Shown piece by piece: positions 25,336 through 34,065 of a DNA stretch of 64,000 bases. The stretch is taken from positions 682,001 through 746,000 of the forward strand of contig NZ_SGWZ01000001.1 of assembly GCF_004216755.1 (NCBI RefSeq), read 5' to 3'. The translations under genes and the position numbers were made by a program. This stretch comes from Kerstersia gyiorum (GTDB lineage Bacteria; Pseudomonadota; Gammaproteobacteria; Burkholderiales; Burkholderiaceae_B). Within the stretch, counting starts at the first letter, position 1; each line of letters starts with the position of its first letter. The notes under the pieces are model-generated. The model was given only the letters and a program-made list of their open reading frames with translations, searched no databases and was not told the origin of the DNA.

Positions 25336-26133
25336 ATGCTGACCTTTTTGCTTTACCTTGTGCTCGGGGTGTTCTCCGGCGTGCTGGCCGGCCTGTTCGG
25401 CATCGGCGGTGGCCTGATTATCGTCCCGGTGCTTGTCTATAGCTTTACCGCCCAGGGGCTGGACCCGAACGTCCTGACTCACATGGCAGTCGGTACATCG
25501 CTTGCTACCATCGTATTCACCTCCATCAATTCCATCGCCGGGCACCAGAAGCGCGGCGCGATCAACTGGTACCTGGTGCGCTGGATGACAGTAGGCCTGC
25601 TGGTGGGCGCCATCCTGGGTGGCCGGGTGGCGTCGCTGCTGCCAGGAACCGACCTGCAAGTGATCATCGGGGTCTTTGCCATCTGCATGGCTATCCAGCT
25701 TTATTTTGGCCTGGGCACCAAGAACGCGGCGGGCGAGCCTTTCCGTCAGCCCAGCAAATTGTGGCTGGGCATCAGCGGTGCGGTGGTGGGTTGCGCGTCC
25801 TCGATTTTTGGCATTGGCGGCGGGTCGCTGACCGTGCCCCTGTTGTCCTGGCGTCGCCTGCCTATGCAGCAGGCGGTGGGAACATCGGCAGCCTGCGGCC
25901 TGCCCATTGCCATTTTTGGCGCCTTGTCGTTCATCTACTTCGGCTGGAGCGAGCCCAACCGGCCGCCGCACAGCTTCGGCTATATCTATCTGCCGGCCTT
26001 GGTCGGCATTGCCGTGACCAGCATGTTCTCAGCCGGTCTGGGCGTGAAGCTGGCGCACAAGCTTTCCCCGGTCATGCTGAAAAAGCTGTTCGCCGTCTTG
26101 CTGCTGTGCGTGGGCCTGAACTTCATTCTTTAA
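25336..26133 (+). CDS. TauE/SafE-family sulfite/sulfonate exporter
   Basis: A 265-residue inner-membrane protein with eight or so helices and the two TauE/SafE repeat halves: GLFGIGGGLIIVPVL near the start and SSIFGIGGGSLTVPLL in the second half. The family exports sulfite, sulfoacetate or similar anions. The start at 25336 gives the usual length, but no good ribosome binding site precedes it, so the start is less certain. It is divergent from the nuclease gene across about 190 bp and lies near the rhodanese/YeeE pair, making a sulfur role plausible but not proven. Confidence 0.87.
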   Translation: MLTFLLYLVLGVFSGVLAGLFGIGGGLIIVPVLVYSFTAQGLDPNVLTHMAVGTSLATIVFTSINSIAGHQKRGAINWYLVRWMTVGLLVGAILGGRVASLLPGTDLQVIIGVFAICMAIQLYFGLGTKNAAGEPFRQPSKLWLGISGAVVGCASSIFGIGGGSLTVPLLSWRRLPMQQAVGTSAACGLPIAIFGALSFIYFGWSEPNRPPHSFGYIYLPALVGIAVTSMFSAGLGVKLAHKLSPVMLKKLFAVLLLCVGLNFIL

Positions 26134-26181
26134 GGCGCCTGGTTGTCGCGCAGCCAGAGATCGTTCCGGAGGTATTCATTC

Positions 26182-27117
26182 ATGCCGCATCATCCGTCAC
26201 ATGACACGTCGGCCCGCATGGGCGAGCCGGCGCACCGGCCCGATGGCCTGAGGCTGAGGCCGCGCCGGTCCGTGCTCTATATTTCCGGCGCCAACGAACG
26301 CGCACTGGAAAAGGCGCGTGGCCTCGATGCAGATACGCTGATATTCGACCTGGAAGACGCCGTCGCGCCTGAAACCAAGGCGCTGGCGCGCCAACGCATC
26401 GGCACGGCCTTGGCTCAGCCGCAGGGTTATGGCCATCGCGAGCGTATCGTGCGCATCAATGGCCTGGCGACGGCATGGGGCGTGGCGGATATCGAATGGC
26501 TGGCCAGCCAGGATATCGACGGTGTGCTGTTGCCCAAGGTGGAAAGCGCGGCCGCCGTGCGTGAGGCCCGCCAGGCCCTGCATGCAGCGGGTTGCCGGCA
26601 AGACCTGCCACTGTGGGCCATGGTGGAAACGCCGCTGGGCGTGTTGCGTGCCGATGCCATCGCGGAGCAGGGCGTGGCCGCGCTGGTGGCCGGAACGTCG
26701 GACCTGGCCAAGGCGCTGGATGCGCGTCCGGCGGCAGACCGCCTGCCCTTGCTGTTTGCGCTGTCGCAGATCGTGCTGGCGGCTCGAGCCTGGGGCTGTG
26801 TCGCCCTGGATGGCGTGCATGGTGACCTGGAAGACGACGCCGGGTTGGCCCTGGTCTGCCGGCAGGGCCGGGATCTTGGCTTTGATGGCAAAACCTTGAT
26901 CCACCCCCGCCAGCTGGCGGCGGCCAACGAGGCCTTCAGCCCTTCGGACGAAGACGTGGCGCAGGCGCGCAAACGCGTGGCCGCCTGGGCCGAGGCCCAG
27001 GCACAAGGTTTGGGCGTGGTGGTCGTCGATGGCGTGCTGGTGGAACAGCTGCATGTGGATGCCGCTGAAATGCTGATGGCGCGCGCTGACAAGATTGCCG
27101 GGCGAGGCCCCGGCTGA
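26182..27117 (+). CDS. HpcH/HpaI aldolase / CitE-like (malyl- or citramalyl-CoA) lyase
   Basis: A 311-residue TIM-barrel lyase of the CitE class. The substrate-binding Arg is in RRSVLYISGANERALEKA, the metal ligands in IFDLEDAVAPETK (Glu-Asp) and the Asp in ALDGVHGDLED, with KTLIHPRQL near the end. Such enzymes cleave citryl-, malyl- or citramalyl-CoA to acetyl-CoA plus an oxo-acid. No CitD or CitF partner is near, so a free CoA-ester lyase is more likely than citrate lyase. The start at 26182 has GGAGG 9 nt upstream. It ends before a strong terminator. Confidence 0.88.
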   Translation: MPHHPSHDTSARMGEPAHRPDGLRLRPRRSVLYISGANERALEKARGLDADTLIFDLEDAVAPETKALARQRIGTALAQPQGYGHRERIVRINGLATAWGVADIEWLASQDIDGVLLPKVESAAAVREARQALHAAGCRQDLPLWAMVETPLGVLRADAIAEQGVAALVAGTSDLAKALDARPAADRLPLLFALSQIVLAARAWGCVALDGVHGDLEDDAGLALVCRQGRDLGFDGKTLIHPRQLAAANEAFSPSDEDVAQARKRVAAWAEAQAQGLGVVVVDGVLVEQLHVDAAEMLMARADKIAGRGPG

Positions 27118-27151
27118 ACGGCATGGCGCCATCATCTGGCGCAGGCTATGA

Positions 27152-27193
27152 AAAAACCCCGTTCACGACCGGTGGGGCGTGAACGGGGTTTTT
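27152..27193. terminator. Bidirectional terminator between the CitE-like gene and serA
   Basis: Perfect 16-nt arms AAAAACCCCGTTCACG and CGTGAACGGGGTTTTT around a 10-nt loop. The A-tract and T-tract make it usable in both directions for the convergent genes. Confidence 0.92.
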
Positions 27194-27251
27194 ACTGGCT
27201 GCCCATCCTCGGCCGGCGGGCCGGATCAGGGCAGGGTAGCGGTGTATTGCC

Positions 27252-28460
27252 TTAGTTGACGGACACGCGCTCGACGCGGATCGTGGCCGGGTGGCTGCGC
27301 AGCAGTTCCAGCACGTCGTCGCCCACGGGGCCGTCGACGTCGGTCACGACATAGCCCAGCTGGCCCTTGGTTTGCAGCGTCTGGCTGACGATGTTCAGGC
27401 CCTTTTCCGCCAGCGTGTTGTTGAGCGCGCTGACGGCGCCCGGCGCATTGCGGTGAATGTGCAGGACGCGTGTTTCGCCGTTGGCTTCCAGGTAAGGCAG
27501 TTCGGGGAAGTTGACGGCGCCCTTGGTGGTGCCGCTGAGCCAGTAGCGCACCAGCTTTTCCGCTACTTCACGGCCGATGTTTTCCTGGGATTCCTGGGTG
27601 CTGCCGCCGATGTGCGGCGTCAGGATCACGTTGGGCAGGCCGACCAGCGGGCTTTGCAGCGGTTCGTTCGGACCCTTGGGCTCCGTCGGGAACACGTCCA
27701 GCGCCGCACCAGCGATGTGGCCGCTGACGATGGCGTCGCGCAGGGCCTGGATATCCACCACCGTGCCGCGTGAGGCGTTGATGATGATCGCGCCCTTCTT
27801 CGTGCGCGCCAGGCGCTCGGCATTGATGATGTTGGCCGTACCCGAACCGCCGGGAACGTGCAGCGTCACGACGTCCGATTCTTCCAGCAGCTGATCCAGT
27901 GACAGCGCGGCGCGGGCATTGCCCAGCGGCAGCTTGGCTTCGATGTCATGGTAGATGACGCGCATGCCCAGGCCTTCGGCCAGCGTGCTGACTTGAGAGC
28001 CGATGTTGCCGTAGCCGACGATACCCAGCGTCTTGCCCCGGGCCTCGAAGGCACCGGTTGCCGTCTTGTCCCAGTGGCCGCCATGCACGCGATCATTCTT
28101 TTCGGGAATGCGGCGCAGCAGCAGGATGGCCTCGGCCAGCACCAGTTCGGCGACCGAGCGGGTGTTGGAGAAGGGGGCGTTGAACACCGGGATGCCACGT
28201 TGGGCCGCTACATCCAGGGCGACCTGGTTGGTGCCGATGCAGAAGCAGCCGATCACGCGGATGTTGGGGAACTCGTTGAGCAGGCCTGCATCGAGGTTGG
28301 TGCGGGAGCGGATGCCGACGATGTCGGCAGTCTTCAGGGCCGCACGCAGCTCATCGGGCGGGAGCGCGATGGCATGCGAGACGATGTTGGTCAGGCCGGC
28401 CTGCTTGAACACTTCGCGGGCGCTGGGATGGATGTTTTCGAAGAGAACGATATTTGCCAT
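27252..28460 (-). CDS. serA: D-3-phosphoglycerate dehydrogenase
   Basis: Cytosolic NAD-dependent enzyme that oxidises 3-phosphoglycerate to phosphohydroxypyruvate, the first step of serine synthesis. The 402 residues follow the E. coli layout: substrate domain, Rossmann domain with GIVGYGNIGSQV, catalytic Arg in NASRGTVVD, Glu in DVFPTEP and His in TPHIGGSTQES, then a C-terminal ACT domain (about 330-402) for serine feedback. CFCIGTNQVAL is also conserved. The ATG at 28460 is preferred to a TTG at 28469. It stands alone between terminators. Confidence 0.96.
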   Translation of the reverse strand: MANIVLFENIHPSAREVFKQAGLTNIVSHAIALPPDELRAALKTADIVGIRSRTNLDAGLLNEFPNIRVIGCFCIGTNQVALDVAAQRGIPVFNAPFSNTRSVAELVLAEAILLLRRIPEKNDRVHGGHWDKTATGAFEARGKTLGIVGYGNIGSQVSTLAEGLGMRVIYHDIEAKLPLGNARAALSLDQLLEESDVVTLHVPGGSGTANIINAERLARTKKGAIIINASRGTVVDIQALRDAIVSGHIAGAALDVFPTEPKGPNEPLQSPLVGLPNVILTPHIGGSTQESQENIGREVAEKLVRYWLSGTTKGAVNFPELPYLEANGETRVLHIHRNAPGAVSALNNTLAEKGLNIVSQTLQTKGQLGYVVTDVDGPVGDDVLELLRSHPATIRVERVSVN

Positions 28461-28666
28461 GACAGACAAGAGCCTAATTGAGGAAGTGGCGGCGCGTCGG
28501 CTGGGCGCGTCGGGAAGCGATCCATTGTAATCGCTTTGCCGGCCGCATAAGGGATTCCCCTGTCGCGGGGCAAGGCCCGCGGACGTTTACTTCACGCCAG
28601 ATTCCCTGCTGCACCAAGGATGTGCGGCTGCCGGCCACAGGCGGCGGCTGTTGTTTTCCTGTCGGC

Positions 28667-29980
28667 TCAGCGCCTGGCGACGATGCGGTCGGACGGGAAA
28701 ACCAGGGAAAAAGTGCTGCCTTGGCCAGGTTTGCTTTCAATCTGGAGTTCGGCGTCGTGGCGCATGGCGATGTGCTTGGTGATGGCCAGCCCCAGTCCGG
28801 TGCCGCCGACCGCGCGCGAGCGGCCGCGGTCCACCCGGTAGAAGCGCTCGGTCAGGCGCGGGATGTGCACGGCGGCGATGCCGATGCCGGAATCGCGTAC
28901 GCTGTAGCGTGCGCCGCCATCGGGCAACTGGCGCCAGGCGACATCTATGGTGCCACCGTCCGGTGTATAGCGCACGGCGTTGGTCAGCAGGTTGGTGAAG
29001 GCAGAACTCAGTTCGGTTTCCGATCCCAAAAGCGCCAGGCTGTCGTCTATCTGCCAGGAGAAGGTATGGCGGCCCGCCGATAGCCCTTCGGCCTGCAGCC
29101 TGGCGGCCTGCACCAGTTCGCTGACGGAGATCTCCTGCGGGTCTGCCGAGGGCGATGATTCCAGCGCAGACAGTGTCAGCAGATCGGCGACGATGGTTTG
29201 CATGCGCTGCGCCTGTTCGTGCATCAGGGACAGGTAGTAGTCGTGCTGCTCCGGCGGAATTGCTTCGGCCGGCAGCTCGCGCAGCGTTTCCAGGAAGCCG
29301 CTCAGCACGGTGAGCGGGGTGCGCAGTTCGTGCGAGACGTTGGCGACGAAGTCGCGCCGCGTGGTCTCGAGCTTTTCTATCTGGGTGACGTCGCGGGTGA
29401 TCAGCAGGCGCTGGTCGCTCGCATAGGCCGTCAGTTGCATCATCATCAGCCGTTCCTGGCCTTCCCGCACCAGGCGCACCAGAATGGGCTCAGGCCATTC
29501 TTCCTGCTGGGCATAGGCGACGAATTCGGGTTCGCGCAGCAGGTTCAGCAGGTATTGTCCGCGGTCGGCCGGCAGGCGCAGCCCCAGGTGGCGGCGCGCC
29601 ATGCGGTTGCACCACTCGATGTGCAGGGTTTCGTTGAGCGTGACGGCGCCATCGGGCAATGCTTGGGCGGCGGCGATCATGCCTTGCAGCATGCGCTGGT
29701 TTTCTTCGAATTCACGGATGCGGCGGCGCTGGTAGCGGTATAGCATGGCCGCGCTGTCGTCGAGCACGCCCAGCGCATAGGGCGGCGCGCTTTCCGGGGT
29801 CTTGAGCCACTGTGAAAAGCGCTGAATCTGGCGCGCCTGGCGGAAGGTCTGCAAGCCGGCGCCGCAGGCGAACACCAGCATGCCGCTGCTGCCGCCCAGG
29901 CGCCAATGCACCAGTGCGGCAACGACAGCCCAGGCGAGCAGGGTGGCGAGCGTGCGTATCCAGATCATAGTGGCATCCAT
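28667..29980 (-). CDS. phoR: Phosphate regulon sensor histidine kinase PhoR
   Basis: Membrane sensor kinase of phosphate starvation (437 residues). Two short hydrophobic stretches at the N-terminus (about 6-25 and 32-45), the PhoR linker, a PAS domain (about 95-200), then HisKA with the phospho-acceptor His218 in NVSHELRTPLTVL and the ATPase domain with NLLTNAVRYTP, RDSGIGI and GGTGLGLAITKHI. It phosphorylates PhoB, encoded 83 bp upstream on the same strand. An ATG at 29968 is an alternative start. No pst or phoU genes follow in this window. Confidence 0.95.
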   Translation of the reverse strand: MDATMIWIRTLATLLAWAVVAALVHWRLGGSSGMLVFACGAGLQTFRQARQIQRFSQWLKTPESAPPYALGVLDDSAAMLYRYQRRRIREFEENQRMLQGMIAAAQALPDGAVTLNETLHIEWCNRMARRHLGLRLPADRGQYLLNLLREPEFVAYAQQEEWPEPILVRLVREGQERLMMMQLTAYASDQRLLITRDVTQIEKLETTRRDFVANVSHELRTPLTVLSGFLETLRELPAEAIPPEQHDYYLSLMHEQAQRMQTIVADLLTLSALESSPSADPQEISVSELVQAARLQAEGLSAGRHTFSWQIDDSLALLGSETELSSAFTNLLTNAVRYTPDGGTIDVAWRQLPDGGARYSVRDSGIGIAAVHIPRLTERFYRVDRGRSRAVGGTGLGLAITKHIAMRHDAELQIESKPGQGSTFSLVFPSDRIVARR

Positions 29981-30063
29981 TGTCGCATTGCCGCAGCGCT
30001 GCGGGGCGCGTCAGCCCGCCGCCTGTGGCAGGCCGGGCCGGCGCTCGCCAAGGGGGGGCGGGC

Positions 30064-30762
30064 TCAGTTGCTGGTGATCTGGTTGGTGAAGCGGTAGCCG
30101 CTGCCGCGTACTGTTTCCACGTGCGCGTCATGGCTGGTGGGTTCAAGCGCCTTGCGCAGGCGGCGGATATGAACGTCCACCGTGCGCTCTTCGACGAACA
30201 CGTGGTCGCCCCATACCTGGTCCAGCAGTTGGGCGCGTGAAAAGACGCGCTCCGGATGGGTCATGAAGAAGTGCAGCAGGCGGAATTCCGTCGGCCCGAT
30301 ATGCAGCGCCTTACCGTTGCCGGTCAGGCGGTGGGTGACGGGGTCCAGGCGCAGGCCGGACACGTCGATGACGTCATCGGTCAGCTGCGGTGCGCGGCGG
30401 CGCAGGACTGCCTTGATGCGCGCCATCAGTTCCTTGGGCGAGAAGGGCTTGGTGATGTAGTCGTCGGCACCGGCTTCCAGGCCGTCCACCTTGTCCTGCT
30501 CTGAGCCCTTGGCCGTCAGCATGATGATGGGCACGCTGCGGGTACGCTCGTCGGCACGCAGGCTGCGCGCCATGTTCAGCCCGGATGCGCCGGGCAGCAT
30601 CCAGTCGAGCAGGATCAGGTCTGGCAGTTCGGCGCGGATCAGGGTGTGCGCCTGTTCCACATTGAAAGCGCGCAGGACCTTGTGTCCGGCGAAGGACAGA
30701 TTGACGGCGATAAGCTCCTGGATGGCGGGTTCGTCTTCAACCACGAGAATAGTGCTGGACAT
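30064..30762 (-). CDS. phoB: Phosphate regulon response regulator PhoB
   Basis: A 232-residue OmpR-family regulator that activates pho-box promoters when phosphorylated by PhoR. The receiver domain has the acidic pair in VVEDEP, the phospho-acceptor Asp53 in LLDWMLPG, Thr in IMLTAKG and Lys in YITKPFSP. The winged-helix output domain shows FRLLHFFMTHPERVFSR and RTVDVHIRRLRKAL. It is the first gene of phoBR and divergent from ubiE. I could not find a convincing pho box (two 7-bp repeats 11 bp apart) in the 186-bp divergent region. Confidence 0.96.
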   Translation of the reverse strand: MSSTILVVEDEPAIQELIAVNLSFAGHKVLRAFNVEQAHTLIRAELPDLILLDWMLPGASGLNMARSLRADERTRSVPIIMLTAKGSEQDKVDGLEAGADDYITKPFSPKELMARIKAVLRRRAPQLTDDVIDVSGLRLDPVTHRLTGNGKALHIGPTEFRLLHFFMTHPERVFSRAQLLDQVWGDHVFVEERTVDVHIRRLRKALEPTSHDAHVETVRGSGYRFTNQITSN

Positions 30763-30948
30763 GGCGATCAGGCAGTAGGGAAAAGGCGCCGTATGGCGCG
30801 GACGTTGCCATAATATGGCGGCAATGTTTCAGGTCTGTGACTGTCTTGTGCTTTCCTTGGGAGGCATGGCGAGAAAATCGTGTCCTGAGGTGTCAATTTG
30901 CGCCACGCTGATACTTCCGGCTGCCATGGAATCGGCTACGATATCGGG

Positions 30949-31746
30949 ATGAGCGAAAAACAGATTTCCCCCGCACAAACGGACGCTGGCACGGCCCCGG
31001 GCGCAGCGGACCAGACCACCCACTTCGGCTTCCAGACCGTCGCCGAGCATGACAAGGCGCGGCGTGTGGCCGGCGTGTTCCATTCGGTGGCCAAGCGCTA
31101 CGACATCATGAACGACATGATGTCAGTCGGCCTGCACCGTGTCTGGAAAACCTTTACCGTCGGTCGCGCTGCCATTCGTCCTGGCATGAAGGTGCTGGAT
31201 ATCGCGGGCGGTACTGGTGATTTGGCCCGGGCCTTCGCGCGTCGGGCGGGCCCGCAGGGCGAAGTCTGGCTGACGGACATCAATGATTCCATGCTGTCGG
31301 TCGGCCGCGACCGCATGATGGATAGCGGCCTGGTACTGCCGGTGGCGGTGTGCGACGCTGAAAAGCTGCCGTTCCCCGATGCCTATTTCGACCGCGTGAG
31401 CGTGGCCTTCGGCCTGCGCAACATGACGCACAAGGATGCGGCCCTGGCGGAAATGCACCGGGTGCTCAAACCAGGCGGCAAGCTGCTGGTGCTGGAGTTC
31501 TCGCGCGTGGCCAAACCGCTGGAACCGGCTTACGACTGGTATTCCTTCAACGTGCTGCCGCGCCTGGGCAAGGTGATTGCCAAGGACGAGGAAAGCTACC
31601 GCTATCTGGCTGAATCCATCCGCATGCACCCTGACCAGGAAACCCTGGCCCAGATGATGCGCGATGTCGGCCTGTCGCGGGTGCGCTACTTCAATCTGAC
31701 CGCCGGCATCGCGGCGCTGCACGAAGGCGTGCGTCTGGACGGCTGA
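30949..31746 (+). CDS. ubiE: Ubiquinone/menaquinone C-methyltransferase UbiE
   Basis: SAM-dependent C-methyltransferase of ubiquinone synthesis (265 residues). The SAM motif is VLDIAGGTGDLARAF, and the family signatures are YDIMNDMMSVGLHRVWK and VAFGLRNMTHKDAALAEMHRVLKPGG. The C-terminus NLTAGIAALHEGVRLDG is typical. The first 30 residues are a variable extension. The ATG at 30949 follows a GGG only; no strong ribosome binding site is visible. It heads a group with a Tim44-domain gene, ubiJ and ubiB, although 430 bp separate it from the next gene. Confidence 0.95.
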   Translation: MSEKQISPAQTDAGTAPGAADQTTHFGFQTVAEHDKARRVAGVFHSVAKRYDIMNDMMSVGLHRVWKTFTVGRAAIRPGMKVLDIAGGTGDLARAFARRAGPQGEVWLTDINDSMLSVGRDRMMDSGLVLPVAVCDAEKLPFPDAYFDRVSVAFGLRNMTHKDAALAEMHRVLKPGGKLLVLEFSRVAKPLEPAYDWYSFNVLPRLGKVIAKDEESYRYLAESIRMHPDQETLAQMMRDVGLSRVRYFNLTAGIAALHEGVRLDG

Positions 31747-32176
31747 GTCCTGCTACCGCCTGCGCGCAGGCCTGTAACACGGTAAAACCACTTTCTGCAC
31801 CCTGCCCGCAGGGGCAGCGCCAGCTTCGTTTACGCTGGAACTGCCCGCTGCTGCTGCGGCAGCGCCTGGTTGCCGGCCCCTGTTCATTGGCGCCGCCGAT
31901 ATGCGGGTTGGCCAGAATCAACACAGGTCTGGCAAAAAAATTAAGCTTCTAGTAAGCTTTGTCCATGTCCCCCAAAAAAACGGGGGGCGGAACCGTTGCC
32001 GGCAGGCGTCGCTATGCATGACGCCTGGATTCATCCGCTGCCGGCGCACGCCGGGTTCCGCCAGGTCGCTCGTAGGCAGCGTCTCCTTTTCAGGGGCGTG
32101 GTGGCCGGACGCAGCGTGGGGGTGTTTTAGGGGCGGCTGCCTTGCGTGCGGCGCTCCAATACGGGGAAAATTGTCC
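31747..32176 (+). other. 430-bp non-coding stretch between ubiE and the Tim44-like gene
   Basis: No convincing gene. The frame of the downstream gene is open from 31901, but the upstream part is low-quality Cys/Arg-rich and does not match the family. Visible structures are CTGCCC-GCA-GGGCAG-type small hairpins, an AAGCTT repeat (31943 region), CCCCC-A7-C-GGGGG (31969-31986) and AGGCGTC/GACGCCT arms near 32005-32025. It may hold the promoter and a structured 5' leader of the Tim44-like gene. Confidence 0.5.
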
Positions 32177-33166
32177 ATGTCTCGACGTTTTACGAAATTC
32201 TGTGCTGCCGCTGTGATCGCCCTGACCGGCGTTGCCATGGTGGGCGCTTCCTTTGACGCCGATGCGCGCCGCATGGGTGGTGGCGGCAGTTTCGGCCGCC
32301 AATCCAGCAATGTGATGAAGCAGCGCCAGGCCGTTACGCCTCCGGCAGCCAATACCGGCGCCAACAGCGCCCGTTCGGCCGCCGCACCTGCTGCCGCTGG
32401 CGCCGCAGCAGGTGCCGCCGCCACGCGCAGCGGCATGTCGCGCTTCCTGGGCCCCATCGCTGGTATCGCGGCCGGCCTGGGCCTGGCAGCCTTGCTGTCC
32501 AGCATGGGCCTGTCCGGCGCCTTGCTTGAATTCCTCTCCAGCGCCCTGCTGATCGGTCTGGTCGTGTTCGCCATCATGTTCATCGTGCGCCGCCTGCGTG
32601 GCGCCGGTGCGCGTCCGGCGATGCAAGGCGCGAGCGCCGGCGCGGGTGCCGGTACCGGCGGCCGTGGCGCCCAGCCCGCCGCGCCGATGTGGCGTGAATC
32701 CGCACAGCCCGCCGCTGCACCGGCAGCGGCTCCGGTGGCTGCCGCAGCGCCTGCTGCCGCTGCTGCTCCCGTGGACCCCAGCTGGTTCATTCCGGCGGAT
32801 TTCGACACTCACGCCTTCCTGCAAAATGCCAAATCGCAGTTTGTCGCCATCCAGAAACTGTGGGACAGCGGTGACGTCGAGTCGCTGCGCGAATACCTGA
32901 CGGACGATCTGCTGGCCGAACTGCGTTCGCAGATCACCGCCAATGCCGGCGGCGAAACCTCGGTGGTGCTGCTGAACGCGGAGCTGCTGGGGGTCGAGCA
33001 GGTGTCCGGCGGCCACCTGGCCAGCGTGCGTTTCTCCGGCATGCTGCGCGAGGAAGCGGGCGCCGAAGCATTCCGTTTCGAAGAGGTCTGGAACCTGTTC
33101 AAGAGCGCGGACGGCGGCTGGATGCTGGCAGGTATCCAGCAGATGAACGTCGATCAGCAATCCTGA
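32177..33166 (+). CDS. Tim44-domain inner-membrane protein
   Basis: A 329-residue protein. An N-terminal signal-like helix (about 8-27), a Gly/Ser and Ala-rich linker, two adjacent hydrophobic helices (about 89-136, with LGPIAGIAAGLGLAALL and FLSSALLIGLVVFAIMFIV), a second Ala/Pro-rich linker (about 145-199), and a C-terminal Tim44-like domain (about 200-329) beginning PSWFIPADFDTHAFLQNAK. In bacteria the function of this domain is unknown; mitochondrial Tim44 tethers the import motor to membranes. It sits between ubiE and ubiJ-ubiB, so a scaffold role near quinone enzymes is possible. It ends at a strong terminator. Confidence 0.85.
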   Translation: MSRRFTKFCAAAVIALTGVAMVGASFDADARRMGGGGSFGRQSSNVMKQRQAVTPPAANTGANSARSAAAPAAAGAAAGAAATRSGMSRFLGPIAGIAAGLGLAALLSSMGLSGALLEFLSSALLIGLVVFAIMFIVRRLRGAGARPAMQGASAGAGAGTGGRGAQPAAPMWRESAQPAAAPAAAPVAAAAPAAAAAPVDPSWFIPADFDTHAFLQNAKSQFVAIQKLWDSGDVESLREYLTDDLLAELRSQITANAGGETSVVLLNAELLGVEQVSGGHLASVRFSGMLREEAGAEAFRFEEVWNLFKSADGGWMLAGIQQMNVDQQS

Positions 33167-33232
33167 TGCCGGCCTGACGCCTGCCTGCTGCCTCTTCCTG
33201 CTGGCAGTGGCGCGGCGGCAGGGCGGGTCATG

Positions 33233-33269
33233 AAAAGCCCTGGCCGGGTGATGCCTGCCAGGGCTTTTT
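33233..33269 (+). terminator. Rho-independent terminator after the Tim44-like gene
   Basis: Arms AAAAGCCCTGGC and GCCAGGGCTTTT pair perfectly around a 12-nt loop and end in TTTTT. It implies that ubiJ-ubiB have their own promoter in 33270-33417. Confidence 0.9.
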
Positions 33270-33417
33270 GCCGCCTGCGCTGGGCAGGAGTGAAAGCGGG
33301 CCGGCCGCCGGTGCAGGCATGTGCAGTCAGGCCAAAGCCGTTAAACTGCTCGCTGTACCGGGATTCCCCATCAACTTCTTTCAGATTCATTCGGGCGGCA
33401 AGCCCAGGATTGTCTTC

Positions 33418-34065
33418 ATGTTGCCAGCATTTTTGCCTCATCCTGTCGATCTGGCCGTTCGGGCGTTCAATGCCTTGACGGAGCAGGAGCCCTGGGCCCG
33501 GGAAAAACTGGCGCGTCATGCAGGCAAGCGCATTACGCTGGTTGTTGGCGGCATGCGTGTGGTATTCCTGGTGGCGCCGGACGCATGCCTGGAGTTTCTC
33601 GAAGGCGAAGATGGCGTTGCATCCGACGTCATCCTGACGCTGCCGCTCGAGCGCATGGCCTTGCCCCGCCCGGGTGTTGTCAACCCGCCGCTGGCGGAGA
33701 TCATGCATATCTCGGGCGAAGCCGGTCTGGCACAGACGCTGGCCGAACTGGCCCGGGGCCTGCGTTGGGACGCCGAGGACACACTGGCGCGCTGGATCGG
33801 CGATGTGCCGGCTGTCCGCCTGGTTGCCGGGGCGCGCCAGCTGCATCACGGCATGAGGGAGTTCATGTTGCGCCTGGCGGGCAATACCGCCGAATATCTT
33901 TCCGAAGAAACAGAAACCGTGCTGGGTGCTTCGCAGTGGAGGCAATGGCAGCTGGACCGCCTGCAGGCAGAGCAACAGCTCGATAGCCTGGGGGCGCGCG
34001 CCGATGCCGCATTGCGCCGCCTGGAGCGCCTGGAAGCCGCTGCCAAGCGGGGAGGCCGTCCGTGA
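33418..34065 (+). CDS. ubiJ: Ubiquinone biosynthesis accessory factor UbiJ (SCP2 domain)
   Basis: A 215-residue cytosolic lipid-binding factor of aerobic ubiquinone synthesis. The SCP2 sterol-carrier-like domain covers about 10-115 (DLAVRAFNALTEQEPWAREK, FLEGEDGVASDVILTLPLE). The helical C-terminus (about 150-215, with QWQLDRLQAEQQLDSLGARA) forms the coiled coil seen in UbiJ. It binds quinone intermediates for the hydroxylase metabolon. The ATG at 33418 is the family start; the frame is open further upstream but without homology. It overlaps ubiB by 4 nt (GTGA). Confidence 0.9.
   Translation: MLPAFLPHPVDLAVRAFNALTEQEPWAREKLARHAGKRITLVVGGMRVVFLVAPDACLEFLEGEDGVASDVILTLPLERMALPRPGVVNPPLAEIMHISGEAGLAQTLAELARGLRWDAEDTLARWIGDVPAVRLVAGARQLHHGMREFMLRLAGNTAEYLSEETETVLGASQWRQWQLDRLQAEQQLDSLGARADAALRRLERLEAAAKRGGRP

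Noticed and set aside
30763..30948. Possible pho box in the phoB-ubiE intergenic region
   Set aside because: CTGTGACTGTC has half-sites at the wrong spacing for the 11-bp repeat of a pho box; the GCCATA-A-TATGGC palindrome is unrelated.
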